A program made the position numbers and the translations under genes. DNA of 37,641 nt, taken from positions 1 to 37,641 of the IMG/VR virus record IMGVR_UViG_3300042868_006295. The stretch is one strand, 5' to 3'. This DNA is from a virus. The notes under the pieces are model-generated. The model was not told where the DNA came from. It saw only the letters and a list, made by a program, of their open reading frames with translations, and did no database searches. Below, piece by piece: positions 26,407 through 33,827 of the stretch. How positions within the stretch are numbered: the first letter of the stretch is position 1; each line of letters begins with the position of its first letter.

Positions 26407-27063
26407 ATGCCAAACGAACTAAATATCGCCCTCGCCACCACCGGCCTCACCGTCACCGCCCAGCCATACCAAAACGGAGCCTCCGTAGGATCTGCCATCT
26501 CCTGCCCCGAAACCGGCACCACCGGATTCTACTCTGGCAACATGGCAGGGAGCGCAGGAACCTACCAAATCGCATTCCGCGCCGCCGGAGCCAATGTCGG
26601 CAGCGGCAATATCGTGTGGGACGGAACCGCTGAAGTCGCCAGTAGCGCGCCATCAGCAGCTCAAAACGCAGCAGCCGTTTGGAGCCAAGCGACTCGCACC
26701 GTAACTGGCGGAACGGTGGACACTCTCACCAACGCGCCAACCGTGCCATCGGCCTCGGCTATAGCGTCACAGGTCAGAACTGAGCTATCCGTGGAGCTTG
26801 GGCGAGTGGATGCCTCAATCTCCAGCCGGGCGACCGCAGCCAACATCCCGACCGCAGACATCTCGGCCATCAAAGCAAAAACGGACAACTTGCCCGCCTC
26901 GCCAGCAGCGACCGGAGACATCCCTACCGAGTCGGAAATAGCCGCTGAGGTCTGGGCCAAGCCCACCACGGAATTGACGATCACCGGAAGCATCGGCGAA
27001 CGCGCCAAAAATCAAAGCACGGTCAGCACGACCGGCGCTCAACTGGCCGCAGCACTCTCGTAA
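26407..27063 (+). CDS. Fibre or decoration protein with coiled-coil region, 218 aa
   Basis: A 218-residue protein. The N-terminal 75 residues are an immunoglobulin-like or fibre-attachment beta domain (L-N-I-A-L-A-T-T-G-L-T-V-T-A, G-F-Y-S-G-N-M-A-G-S-A-G-T-Y-Q-I-A-F). Next come an A-A-A-V-W-S-Q-A-T-R-T-V-T segment and a helical region (I-A-S-Q-V-R-T-E-L-S-V-E-L-G-R-V-D-A-S-I-S-S-R). A second A-A-E-V-W-A-K-P-T motif lies near 180. Such A-x-V-W repeats occur in phage proteins encoded next to capsid and portal genes. It is the last gene before a strong terminator. Confidence 0.6.
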   Translation: MPNELNIALATTGLTVTAQPYQNGASVGSAISCPETGTTGFYSGNMAGSAGTYQIAFRAAGANVGSGNIVWDGTAEVASSAPSAAQNAAAVWSQATRTVTGGTVDTLTNAPTVPSASAIASQVRTELSVELGRVDASISSRATAANIPTADISAIKAKTDNLPASPAATGDIPTESEIAAEVWAKPTTELTITGSIGERAKNQSTVSTTGAQLAAALS

Positions 27064-27080
27064 GTTGGTTCATAGGTTAT

Positions 27081-27115
27081 CCCGGCGTGGGCCAAAACCC
27101 ACGCCGGGTTTTTTT
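27081..27115 (+). terminator. Strong rho-independent terminator before the capsid gene
   Basis: CCCGGCGTGGG (27081-27091) and CCCACGCCGGG (27098-27108) form a perfect 11-bp stem with a six-base loop, followed by seven T. It ends the fibre transcript 17 bases after the stop at 27063. Confidence 0.9.
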
Positions 27116-27119
27116 GTAT

Positions 27120-27157
27120 CTCCGTGGCCTCTGTGTCCTCGGTGGTTAAACCTCCTC
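27120..27157 (+). repeat. CTCCGTG-type dispersed repeat, copy 2
   Basis: Three nonamer-like units (CTCCGTG, GCCTCTGTG, TCCTCGGTG) followed by GTTAAAC span 38 bases between a terminator and the late promoter motif. This is the same length and order as copy 1 at 23412-23449. Confidence 0.7.
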
Positions 27158-27199
27158 GGAACGCCCCGCAGAAGACAGCCCGCCGCCCGCTGGCAAAAT
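27158..27199 (+). promoter_or_regulatory. Late promoter motif, copy 3 (upstream of capsid gene)
   Basis: GGAACGCCCCGCAGAAGACA at 27158-27177 is followed after exactly 16 bases by CAAAAT (27194-27199). Transcription would start near 27206, only a few bases before the capsid ATG at 27210, so the mRNA would be almost leaderless. Confidence 0.65.
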
Positions 27200-27209
27200 T
27201 CGCGCACAC

Positions 27210-29078
27210 ATGAAGCCCGCCGCGAAAGAACTTTTCAACCAGCCCATGCGCCGAGTCATGACCATCGGCACGATCAGCGCAGAGTCGCGCACGGTGGAGC
27301 TTGCATTTTCGAGCAACGCCGAGATCGAGCGTTGGCCCGGCATGGTCGAAGTCCTCGATCACTCTGCCGATGCCTGCGACCTCTCGCGGCTCAACGACCG
27401 CGCAAATCTTTTGTTCAACCATGACGCATCCGAAGTCCTCGGAGTCGTCGAGACCGCCCGCATTGACGCTGACGGGATGGGCCGAGCGTTGGTTCGCTTT
27501 GGCAAATCCGAACGCGCCGAAGAAGCGTGGCGAGATGTTGAGGACGGAATCCTCACGAAAGTCTCAGTCGGCTACGCAATTCGTGAAGTCAAATTGACCG
27601 AAGAACGAGAGGGCGTGGATGTCTACACCGTGACCCGGTGGCAACCCCATGAAATCTCCCTCGTCACAATCCCGGCGGACCCCTCATGCGCAGTGGGTCG
27701 GAGCCTCAACAACCCGCCAGAGGCGACCAGCCTCGGCACAATCACCCAATCCAATATGCAAGACACACCCAATCCCGCGCCACAAGCGCCCGCACCGGCG
27801 GCCCCGGAGATCAACATCGTCGCCGAGCGCAATGCCGCTGTGAAAGGCGAGCAAGACCGCACCCGCTCCATCTTGGAAGCAGGCGACAAATACGGAATGC
27901 CCGCCCTCGCCGCACAGATCGTGCGTGACGGTGGCAACCTGCTCGACTTCCAAGCCGCAGCCCTTGCCGAGAAAGACAAGCGCAGCGCCCAAGTCCGCGA
28001 AGGCCATGCACCCATCGGCCTCAACGAACGCGAAGCTGGCAGCTTCTCCTTCGTGAAGCTCATCCGCGCCCTCGCCGCAGAGCCAACCGACAAAAAAGCC
28101 CGTCAAGACGCAGCTTTTGAACTGGAAGCCTGCGAAGCAGCGGCCGGCCAAGTAGGACACCGCAACGTAAAGGGAACAATGATTCCCGTGGATGTCCTCA
28201 CCGCAGGCTACGGCCAGCGCGGAACTAACACCGTTTCCGGCAAAGCCGCCGCTGGCTACACCGGCACAGGCAACAACACCGTGCAGACCAACCTCCTCGC
28301 CTCCTCGTTCATCGATGTGCTCCGCAACAAAGCGGTCATCATGAACCTCGGCACCGAGCTGGCTGGCCTCGTCGGCAATGTGGACATGCCCAAGCAAACC
28401 ACATTCGGCACTGGCTACTGGATCGGTGAAGACGACGACGCGACAAAATCCGACATTGACTTCGGACTCGTCTCGCTCCGTCCTCGCACCGTTGCCAACT
28501 TCGGCGAAATCACCCGCCGCATGTTGATGCAGCCCTCGCTGTCCGTCGAAGCCCTGCTTCGTAACGACCTCGCCCAAGGCTTGGCCCTTACCATCGACTC
28601 CGCAGCCTTCTACGGCACCGGACTCAGCAACGCCCCGACCGGAATCAAATCCGCCGCAGGCGTCCTCTCGCAGTCCTTCGTCGCAGTTCAGCCAACCTTC
28701 GCGGAACTCGTGAACATGGAAAGCCTCGTCAGTGCGCAGAACACCGATGTCGCCAGCATGGCATTCGTTGCCAACCCAAGCACACGCGGCATGGCAAAGA
28801 CCGCGCTCAAATTCCCAACCGGCTCCACCAACGGCGGAACCATCTGGGAAAACGGCACGATGAACGGCTACCGCACCGAGATCACCAACCAGATCACCTC
28901 TGGCGATGTGTTCTTTGGCAACTTCGCCGACTTCATCATCGGCCTCTGGGGGGGCCTCGAAATCACCGTGGACCCATACAGCAACAGCACAAAAGGCCGT
29001 CTCCGCATCGTTTGCATGCAGGATGTGGACTTCGCTGTCCGCCGCGCCCAGTCCTTCGTTTACGGCAAAAAGCCCTAA
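27210..29078 (+). CDS. Prohead protease-major capsid protein fusion (HK97 fold)
   Basis: A 622-residue fusion. Residues 1-165 are an HK97-type prohead protease: His71 in L-F-N-H-D-A-S, Ser119 in K-V-S-V-G-Y, and the P-H-E-I-S-L-V-T-I-P-A-D motif near 148-159. Residues about 170-320 are a Pro/Ala-rich linker and charged helical delta-like scaffold region. Residues 330-622 are the HK97-fold major capsid protein (S-F-I-D-V-L-R-N-K-A, W-I-G-E-D-D-D, then D-P-Y-S-N-S near the end). The protease would release itself and the scaffold by cleavage. Separate protease and capsid genes are more common, but such fusions are known. A terminator follows. Confidence 0.93.
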   Translation: MKPAAKELFNQPMRRVMTIGTISAESRTVELAFSSNAEIERWPGMVEVLDHSADACDLSRLNDRANLLFNHDASEVLGVVETARIDADGMGRALVRFGKSERAEEAWRDVEDGILTKVSVGYAIREVKLTEEREGVDVYTVTRWQPHEISLVTIPADPSCAVGRSLNNPPEATSLGTITQSNMQDTPNPAPQAPAPAAPEINIVAERNAAVKGEQDRTRSILEAGDKYGMPALAAQIVRDGGNLLDFQAAALAEKDKRSAQVREGHAPIGLNEREAGSFSFVKLIRALAAEPTDKKARQDAAFELEACEAAAGQVGHRNVKGTMIPVDVLTAGYGQRGTNTVSGKAAAGYTGTGNNTVQTNLLASSFIDVLRNKAVIMNLGTELAGLVGNVDMPKQTTFGTGYWIGEDDDATKSDIDFGLVSLRPRTVANFGEITRRMLMQPSLSVEALLRNDLAQGLALTIDSAAFYGTGLSNAPTGIKSAAGVLSQSFVAVQPTFAELVNMESLVSAQNTDVASMAFVANPSTRGMAKTALKFPTGSTNGGTIWENGTMNGYRTEITNQITSGDVFFGNFADFIIGLWGGLEITVDPYSNSTKGRLRIVCMQDVDFAVRRAQSFVYGKKP

Positions 29079-29099
29079 GCGATAGCTGACAACTCAACC

Positions 29100-29135
29100 G
29101 CCTCCGCCGTGTGCAATTCGCGGCGGAGGCTTTTG
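29100..29135 (+). terminator. Terminator after the capsid gene
   Basis: GCCTCCGCCG (29100-29109) pairs with CGGCGGAGGC (29121-29130) in a perfect 10-bp stem, followed by TTTTG. It lies 21 bases after the capsid stop and would limit read-through into the lysis genes. Confidence 0.85.
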
Positions 29136-29151
29136 TTAGGAACCGCAGATT

Positions 29152-29319
29152 ATGGAACCTCAAAAAATCACACTTCTTCAAAGCCTCATGATTGCCGGCG
29201 AATCCTGCCCGGTCGGCAGTGATGTTGAAGTCTCGCCATCATTCGCTCGCGAACTCATCGCCCTTGGCCTCGCCAAGCCATTCATCGAAACAGCCGCCGA
29301 GCCTAAGAAGAAAAAATGA
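29152..29319 (+). CDS. Small hypothetical protein, 55 aa
   Basis: A 55-residue frame from ATG 29152 to TGA 29319, overlapping the i-spanin start by four bases. The sequence M-E-P-Q-K-I-T-L-L-Q-S-L-M-I-A-G-E-S-C-P-V-G-S-D-V-E is followed by S-F-A-R-E-L-I-A-L-G-L-A-K-P-F and a lysine tail. This resembles small head proteins that follow capsid genes, with the A-R-x-L-I-x-x-G-x-A pattern. Location and pattern suggest a minor head protein and not a lysis protein. The GGAACCGCAGA just upstream is a shortened match to the late motif. Confidence 0.6.
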   Translation: MEPQKITLLQSLMIAGESCPVGSDVEVSPSFARELIALGLAKPFIETAAEPKKKK

Positions 29320-29582
29320 GCCTCGACGAAAAGGACGGACGCCCCGCCGTGAGGCTGAACCTCGCCGAAGCCATCGCCGCTCTGGCCCTCGTGGCAACGG
29401 TCTTCTCATCGCTCAACGGCTGGATCGTCCTGCCGGAACAAATGCGCCAAGTCAGAAATGAAAACGAACGCCAAGACATCCGCCTTCAAGCCATCGAACG
29501 CCTCGCCAGTGAGCGAAGCGAAACACTCGCCCGCATCGATGAAAGAACCAAGCGCATCGAGGAAAGCCTCAAAGCCAAATGA
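29316..29582 (+). CDS. Probable i-spanin (inner-membrane spanin subunit)
   Basis: An 88-residue type II membrane protein. After a short charged N-terminus, residues 17-34 (A-E-A-I-A-A-L-A-L-V-A-T-V-F-S-S-L) form one transmembrane helix. The rest is a periplasmic charged helix (R-N-E-N-E-R-Q-D-I-R-L-Q-A-I-E-R-L) suited to coiled coil. The next gene encodes a tiny lipoprotein, and the two genes overlap by four bases. A membrane-anchored coiled coil followed by a lipoprotein, inside a lysis cassette with holin and endolysin, is the hallmark of a two-component spanin. Spanins fuse inner and outer membranes at the end of lysis. Confidence 0.75.
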   Translation: MSLDEKDGRPAVRLNLAEAIAALALVATVFSSLNGWIVLPEQMRQVRNENERQDIRLQAIERLASERSETLARIDERTKRIEESLKAK

Positions 29583-29758
29583 AGCGCCTGCTGGCACTCC
29601 TGCCGCTCCTGCTCCTGCCCGCCTGCGTAAGCGTCCCGCTGCCGCCAAGCGGCGACAAGATGGGAAGCCTCGGGCGCGTGGAGGTCGGCATCCGTTACTT
29701 CCCGCCAGTCACAATCGACTGGTTCAACCCCCAAATCCCCAGCCTCAAAGACAAATGA
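29579..29758 (+). CDS. Probable o-spanin (outer-membrane lipoprotein)
   Basis: A 59-residue lipoprotein. The basic start M-K-R is followed by a Leu-rich hydrophobic core and the lipobox L-P-A-C, with the lipidated Cys at position 16. The mature part is only about 44 residues, Pro-rich at first (V-S-V-P-L-P-P-S-G), as in Rz1-type o-spanins. It ends P-S-L-K-D-K. It overlaps the i-spanin stop and the holin start in ATGA motifs. It should sit in the inner leaflet of the outer membrane and bind the i-spanin, which implies a Gram-negative-type host envelope. Confidence 0.78.
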   Translation: MKRLLALLPLLLLPACVSVPLPPSGDKMGSLGRVEVGIRYFPPVTIDWFNPQIPSLKDK

Positions 29759-29931
29759 AAATCCTCGATTACATACTCGCCCGCCTCGCCGAATCATCCA
29801 CTTGGCGCGGCCTCGTATTCGTCGCCTCCGCTGCCGGAATCGTTCTTGATCCCGACAAATTCAACGCCATCGCCGCTGCCGGAATGGCCGTGGCCGGAGC
29901 GATCAACATTTTCCGCAAAGAGAAGAAGTGA
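29755..29931 (+). CDS. Holin
   Basis: A 58-residue membrane protein with two helices: about 18-30 (W-R-G-L-V-F-V-A-S-A-A-G-I) and 38-53 (A-I-A-A-A-G-M-A-V-A-G-A-I-N-I-F). They are joined by a short D-P-D-K turn, and the C-terminus is basic (R-K-E-K-K). This W-R-G-x-V/L-x-x-x-x-A-x-G hairpin layout is common among small phage holins. It lies between the o-spanin and the endolysin genes. It should make the inner-membrane lesions that let the endolysin reach peptidoglycan. The start overlaps the o-spanin stop by four bases. Confidence 0.8.
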   Translation: MKILDYILARLAESSTWRGLVFVASAAGIVLDPDKFNAIAAAGMAVAGAINIFRKEKK

Positions 29932-29940
29932 TTCACTGAA

Positions 29941-30450
29941 ATGCTTCACCGACTCCTCGCCATCGCCCAAGCCGAGATCGGAATCCGCGAAGAAGGCGGC
30001 AACAATCGCGGCCAGCGGATACGCGACTACCAACGCGCCACCGACCTACCACCCGGCCCGTGGCCATGGTGCGCTGCCTTCGTTTCATTTTGCGTGCAGG
30101 AATGGCTGAAGGAAAACGATGTCCCAGAGTGGCTGCGCCTCACCCGCACGCCCGCCCAATGGCAACCCCGCACCGCGCTGGCGTATGGATTCCGCCAATG
30201 GGCAAAAGATCGCCCTCGCACCACGAGCATCTACACCGACCAAGACCCCGCCCAGCCGGGCGACATCGTGACCTTTGATTTTTCCCATGTCGGCATCGTC
30301 CTCGAAGACGATGGAAAAAACGTCGTGACGGTCGAAGGGAACACGAATTTTTCTGGAACACGCGACTCCGAGGCAGGCGATGGAGTCTGGCGCAAAATCA
30401 GGCCAAAATCCCTCGCTCGAAACTTCATCCGCATCCACCCCGCCCGATGA
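29941..30450 (+). CDS. Endolysin, CHAP/NlpC-P60-type amidase or peptidase
   Basis: A 169-residue cysteine hydrolase that cleaves peptidoglycan at lysis. The catalytic Cys44 lies in W-P-W-C-A-A-F-V-S-F, and His116 in F-S-H-V-G-I-V. Asn134 in V-E-G-N-T completes the triad expected for CHAP-like enzymes. The N-terminal I-A-x-A-E-I-G-I-R-E-x-G-G-N-N motif is typical of phage and bacterial CHAP proteins. There is no signal peptide and no separate cell-wall-binding domain, so release depends on the holin. It overlaps the next gene by four bases. Confidence 0.88.
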   Translation: MLHRLLAIAQAEIGIREEGGNNRGQRIRDYQRATDLPPGPWPWCAAFVSFCVQEWLKENDVPEWLRLTRTPAQWQPRTALAYGFRQWAKDRPRTTSIYTDQDPAQPGDIVTFDFSHVGIVLEDDGKNVVTVEGNTNFSGTRDSEAGDGVWRKIRPKSLARNFIRIHPAR

Positions 30451-30740
30451 CCTACGGCAACCTCGATGTCTTTTTCAGCGGTCTCGACCACACCGAAATC
30501 CTGTTTGCCCTGCCGACCGGAACCCGGATCGTGCGCGGCTATTTCGACAACGCCTTTTTCGACAGCGCCGTGGGCGAAGTAGTCCTCGACAGCACTCAGC
30601 CCCGCTTCCAATGCAAAGAGTCGGATGTCGCCAGCATCCCCCGCGAAACCGCCTGCAAGGTCGAAGGGAAAGATTACACCGTCATGGAAATCCAGCCAGA
30701 CGGCACCGGCCTCGCCACCGTCACCCTCGCGCATGAGTGA
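30447..30740 (+). CDS. Head-tail joining protein (lambda gpFII-like)
   Basis: A 97-residue beta-rich protein in the place where lambda-like phages encode the FII head completion protein, just before a gpZ-like gene. The features are the Y-F-D-N-A-F-F-D segment near 32-39, the L-D-S-T-Q-P-R-F-Q-C strand, and the end V-E-G-K-D-Y-T-V-M-E-I-Q-P-D-G-T-G-L-A-T-V-T-L. The last block is the common signature of the family. It should form a ring between connector and tail terminator. It overlaps both neighbours, so it is part of a tightly coupled string. Confidence 0.75.
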   Translation: MTYGNLDVFFSGLDHTEILFALPTGTRIVRGYFDNAFFDSAVGEVVLDSTQPRFQCKESDVASIPRETACKVEGKDYTVMEIQPDGTGLATVTLAHE

Positions 30741-31248
30741 CATGATTTTCATCAACGCCAAGGGACTCGACCGCATCGGGCGCGACCTTGGGGCAACGCA
30801 AAAACAGATCGAGCCAGCCATGCGCAGCGCCGTCTCTCGCGTCACCCGCTGGGCAGGCAACGAAGCCGCCCGCCGAATCTCCAAAGCGACCAAAGTCACC
30901 GGCAAAGTCATCAAAGGCAGGATGCGCGTCGAAGTCATGGGCAAAGATGGCGTCCTCGGTCGCGTGTGGGCAGGACTCCGAAACATCCCGCTGAAGGCAA
31001 TGAAGCCCCGCCAAACAAAAAGCGGAGTCACAGCAGGCCCCGCCAAGCGCCCCGGCGCATTCATCTCCAAAAAAATGGGCGGGCATGTTTTCGAGCGGGT
31101 CGGAAAAAAACGCCTGCCCATTAAAAAATCCGAAGGCGTCAACATCCTCGACCCCGGCATGGACGCCATGGGGAGTCTCGAAAACGAAATCGGCGAACGC
31201 CTCCAACGCGAATTTGAATCCCAACTAAAATGGCAACTCAGCAAATAG
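30733..31248 (+). CDS. Minor tail protein Z-like (tail completion)
   Basis: A 171-residue basic protein like lambda gpZ and the minor tail Z family, which finish the head-proximal end of the tail. I-x-x-K-G-L-D-R-I-G-R-D-L near residues 7-19, the long helix P-A-M-R-S-A-V-S-R-V-T-R-W-A-G and R-V-W-A-G-L-R-N-I-P-L near 75-85 are the family pattern. Lys/Arg-rich loops follow. The start ATG 30733 overlaps the joining protein by eight bases; ATG 30742 is an alternative. It overlaps the next gene by 19 bases. Confidence 0.8.
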   Translation: MSDMIFINAKGLDRIGRDLGATQKQIEPAMRSAVSRVTRWAGNEAARRISKATKVTGKVIKGRMRVEVMGKDGVLGRVWAGLRNIPLKAMKPRQTKSGVTAGPAKRPGAFISKKMGGHVFERVGKKRLPIKKSEGVNILDPGMDAMGSLENEIGERLQREFESQLKWQLSK

Positions 31249-31772
31249 ACCTCGCCGTCCTCCACACGAAGATTGCCGAGAAGATCAACGCCAAGTTCGG
31301 CAGCACGGTCAAAACCATCGCCGCCTATTCGCGTTACATGGACAAGATCGAAGTCCCTGCCATCACTTTCGAGTTGGACACCATCGAGCCAAACGCCACC
31401 GCAGACATCGGCACGCAGCAACTCCAGGTCGATCTCCGCTTTTCCGCCTCGCTGATTTACAGCTACAAACAAGGCAACAAATTCGCCGTGCGCCTCATGT
31501 CGGCAAACTTCGCCGCATTCCTGCAAGGCCAGCGGTTCGGCATGCCCGTCACACCCGCCCGATTCATCGCCGCCACCCCGCAAGAGTTCGACGCTGAAAA
31601 TCCCGAATACGAAGTCTGGAGGGTCGAATGGGAGCATACCTGCCTGCTCGGTGAAACCGCATGGCCAGAAGGTGGAGCACTGCCCACAGACATCCGCGCT
31701 TCATGGGCGCCCAAGATCGGAGTCCCCCACGAGCCGGACTATGTGCCGATTCAAGACATCCTCGCCACATGA
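31230..31772 (+). CDS. Tail terminator / Mu gp37-like protein
   Basis: A 180-residue protein encoded between gpZ-like and gpV-like proteins, where the tail terminator is expected. Features are an N-terminal helix (I-A-E-K-I-N-A-K-F-G-S-T-V-K-T-I), then V-P-A-I-T-F-E-L-D-T-I-E-P, a beta layer L-Q-V-D-L-R-F-S-A-S-L-I-Y, and the late E-V-W-R-V-E-W-E-H-T-C-L-L-G. The alternating alpha/beta layout fits tail terminators of the lambda U / Mu gp37 kind, which cap the tube. Identification is by position and fold impression. Confidence 0.65.
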   Translation: MATQQIDLAVLHTKIAEKINAKFGSTVKTIAAYSRYMDKIEVPAITFELDTIEPNATADIGTQQLQVDLRFSASLIYSYKQGNKFAVRLMSANFAAFLQGQRFGMPVTPARFIAATPQEFDAENPEYEVWRVEWEHTCLLGETAWPEGGALPTDIRASWAPKIGVPHEPDYVPIQDILAT

Positions 31773-32542
31773 GCAACGCCCGCATCGGAGAGCTTGAGCG
31801 CCGTCTGTCGAACACCATCCGACCCGGCACCGTGCTGGAGGCGGACTACGCCAAGGCTCGCCTGCGTGTCACGATGGGCGACAACACCAGCGCATGGCTC
31901 CCGTGGCTCACCAGCCGCGCCGGTGAAGACCGGACATGGCACGCGCCCGAAGTCGGAGAGCAGGTCATCGTCATCGCCCCCGGCGGCGAACTCTCAGCGG
32001 GCTATGTCATGCCAGGAGGCATTTACAAAAACGACTATCCAGCCAACGCCGACAAAGCCGAGATCAGCCGAACCACCTACAAAGATGGCGCGATCCTCGA
32101 ATACGACCGGGAGAACCACACGCACCTCCTGCAACTCCCCGAAGGATCCGCAACGGTCAAAGTCGGAGACGACGCACAGACCGAGATCACGCCATCGAAG
32201 ATCACGGCCAAGGTCGGATCAGACGCAAAAACCGAAATCACCGCCTCCAAAATCCTCGCGCAAATCGGAAACGATGCAAAAAGCGAAATCACCGCCAGCA
32301 AAATCACCCACACCCTCGGCAGCAGCAGCAAAATCGAAGTCACCAGCGGGAGCGTGAAAATCACAGTCGGAGGAACAACCCTCGAAATCGCCAGCGGCGG
32401 AATCACGATCACCGGCAACGTCACGCAGACAGGAAACTACGATCAAACAGGTCTGATGAAATCGAACCTGATCACCCTCTCCACCCACACGCACGGTGGA
32501 GTTATGTCAGGACCAGCAATCACAGCCGTCCCGAACCCTTAG
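31769..32542 (+). CDS. V: Baseplate spike protein V (P2 gpV-like)
   Basis: A 257-residue membrane-piercing spike. Residues 15-85 form the OB-fold (A-R-L-R-V-T-M-G, S-A-W-L-P-W, G-E-Q-V-I-V-I-A-P-G-G). Residues about 125-220 contain at least five beta-helix repeats of about 16 residues such as V-G-S-D-A-K-T-E-I-T-A-S-K-I, forming the trimeric shaft. The apex has S-T-H-T-H-G-G-V near 236-243; in P2 the H-x-H pair binds an iron ion at the needle tip. The last residues (A-I-T-A-V-P-N-P) also match gpV. It precedes W, J and I as in P2. Confidence 0.92.
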   Translation: MSNARIGELERRLSNTIRPGTVLEADYAKARLRVTMGDNTSAWLPWLTSRAGEDRTWHAPEVGEQVIVIAPGGELSAGYVMPGGIYKNDYPANADKAEISRTTYKDGAILEYDRENHTHLLQLPEGSATVKVGDDAQTEITPSKITAKVGSDAKTEITASKILAQIGNDAKSEITASKITHTLGSSSKIEVTSGSVKITVGGTTLEIASGGITITGNVTQTGNYDQTGLMKSNLITLSTHTHGGVMSGPAITAVPNP

Positions 32543-32544
32543 AA

Positions 32545-32586
32545 GGAACTCCCCGCAGAAGACACCCGCCCTTGCGTCCCTAAAAT
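32545..32586 (+). promoter_or_regulatory. Late promoter motif, copy 4 (upstream of baseplate W-J-I genes)
   Basis: GGAACTCCCCGCAGAAGACA at 32545-32564 starts three bases after the gpV stop. Exactly 16 bases later is TAAAAT (32581-32586), the best -10 of the set. Transcription would start near 32593, next to the W start codon at 32595. AAAATTCGC is shared with copy 3. Confidence 0.65.
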
Positions 32587-32594
32587 TCGCCAGC

Positions 32595-32930
32595 ATGCGA
32601 GGCATGAGCAGCGACACCGGGAAAGCGCTTTCCGGGCTGGACCATTTGAAGCAGTCGATTCGGGACATCTTAACAACCCCGCTCGGCTCTCGCGTCATGC
32701 TCCGCGACTACGGCTCGCGCCTGTTTGACCTCGTGGACGCGCCAATGAATCGCGGAACCATCGTCGAAATCTATGTCGCCACCATCGAGGCGATCCGCAA
32801 ATGGGAACCTCGCGTTGAGATCACCCGCGTCATCGCCCAGGCTATCGAACCCGGCAAGATCACCATCGCCCTCGAAGGCGTCTATCTGCCCACCGGAACC
32901 GCGCTCACGCTCGACGGGATGGTTGTATGA
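32595..32930 (+). CDS. W: Baseplate wedge protein W (P2 gpW / gp25-like)
   Basis: A 111-residue protein of the gp25-like baseplate wedge family. The signature I-R-D-I-L-T-T-P-L-G-S-R-V-M-L-R-D-Y-G-S-R-L-F-D-L-V-D (about 22-48) is clear, ending with an E-P-R-V-E-I-T-R-V strand. It helps start sheath polymerisation from the baseplate. ATG 32595 follows the predicted late promoter by a few bases; ATG 32604 is an alternative start. It overlaps gene J by four bases. Confidence 0.93.
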   Translation: MRGMSSDTGKALSGLDHLKQSIRDILTTPLGSRVMLRDYGSRLFDLVDAPMNRGTIVEIYVATIEAIRKWEPRVEITRVIAQAIEPGKITIALEGVYLPTGTALTLDGMVV

Positions 32931-33826
32931 GTTACACGCCCATCGACCTCAGCAGCCTCCCGGCGCCGACGATTGTCGAGAGTCTCGACTACGCCGCGAT
33001 TTTGCAAGAGATGGTGGACGATCTCAAAGCCCGCGATCCGGCATTCACCGCCATCGTGGAAAGCGACCCCGCCTTTAAGATTCTGGAAGTCTGCGCATAC
33101 CGCGAAATGTTGATTCGCCAGCGGGTCAACGATGCCGCTCGTGGAGTGATGCTCGCCTATGCAACCGGCGCTGACCTCGACCAACTTGGAGCGATCTTCG
33201 GAACCTCTCGCAAAGTCCTCGTGCCCGCAGCCCCGACAGCAATCCCGCCGCGCTTGGCCGTCATGGAGACCGACACCGATTTCCGCTATCGCGTCACACT
33301 CGCCTTGGAAGGACTCAGCACGGCAGGCCCGGAGGGAAGCTACCTCTACCACGCGCTAAAAGTGGCCGGCGTGAAACACGCGACCATCGTCGGCCCTCCT
33401 ACCGTCTCCCCCGGCAATGTCCTCGTGACCGTCCTCGGACTCACAGGAAACGGCGCACCCTCGGCAACCGTCATTTCCAACGTATCGCTTGCCCTCAACG
33501 ACGAATCCGTGCGCCCGCTCACGGATGCCGTGGAGGTCAAAGGCGCATCGATTCAAAACTACGCAATCACGGCGACGATCTTTACCTTTCCCGGCCCCGA
33601 CTCCTCAGTGGTCATGGCCGAAGCCCAAGCCAGCGCCCAAGCATTCGCCACGCAAAACCACAAAGTTGGCAACGACATCAACCTTTCCGCCATCTTCGCG
33701 GCTCTCCATGTGGACGGCGTGCAAAAAGTCAACCTTGCTGCCCCGACGGCAAACATCGTCTGCGACCACACGCAAGCCCCTTTCTGCACGGCAATCAATC
33801 TGACATACGGAGGCTTGAGCCAGTAA
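32927..33826 (+). CDS. J: Baseplate wedge protein J (P2 gpJ-like)
   Basis: A 299-residue baseplate protein of the gpJ family, equivalent to T4 gp6, which forms the ring of the baseplate. The N-terminus S-Y-T-P-I-D-L-S-S-L-P-A-P is near-diagnostic. It continues D-P-A-F-K-I-L-E-V-C-A-Y-R-E-M-L-I-R-Q-R-V-N-D-A-A-R-G-V-M-L-A-Y and G-A-D-L-D-Q-L-G near 80-90. The C-terminal half contains two beta domains with Y-L-Y-H-A-L-K and G-V-Q-K-V-N-L. Its length is close to the 302 residues of P2. Gene I follows after one base. Confidence 0.94.
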   Translation: MSYTPIDLSSLPAPTIVESLDYAAILQEMVDDLKARDPAFTAIVESDPAFKILEVCAYREMLIRQRVNDAARGVMLAYATGADLDQLGAIFGTSRKVLVPAAPTAIPPRLAVMETDTDFRYRVTLALEGLSTAGPEGSYLYHALKVAGVKHATIVGPPTVSPGNVLVTVLGLTGNGAPSATVISNVSLALNDESVRPLTDAVEVKGASIQNYAITATIFTFPGPDSSVVMAEAQASAQAFATQNHKVGNDINLSAIFAALHVDGVQKVNLAAPTANIVCDHTQAPFCTAINLTYGGLSQ

Positions 33827-33827
33827 A

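Noticed and set aside
30231-31637. Leftward open frame of 468 codons opposite the endolysin to gpZ genes
   Set aside because: The plus strand carries well-recognised endolysin, head-tail joining and gpZ-like proteins with coupled starts. The minus frame has no recognisable motif and is expected from strong C-ending codon bias.
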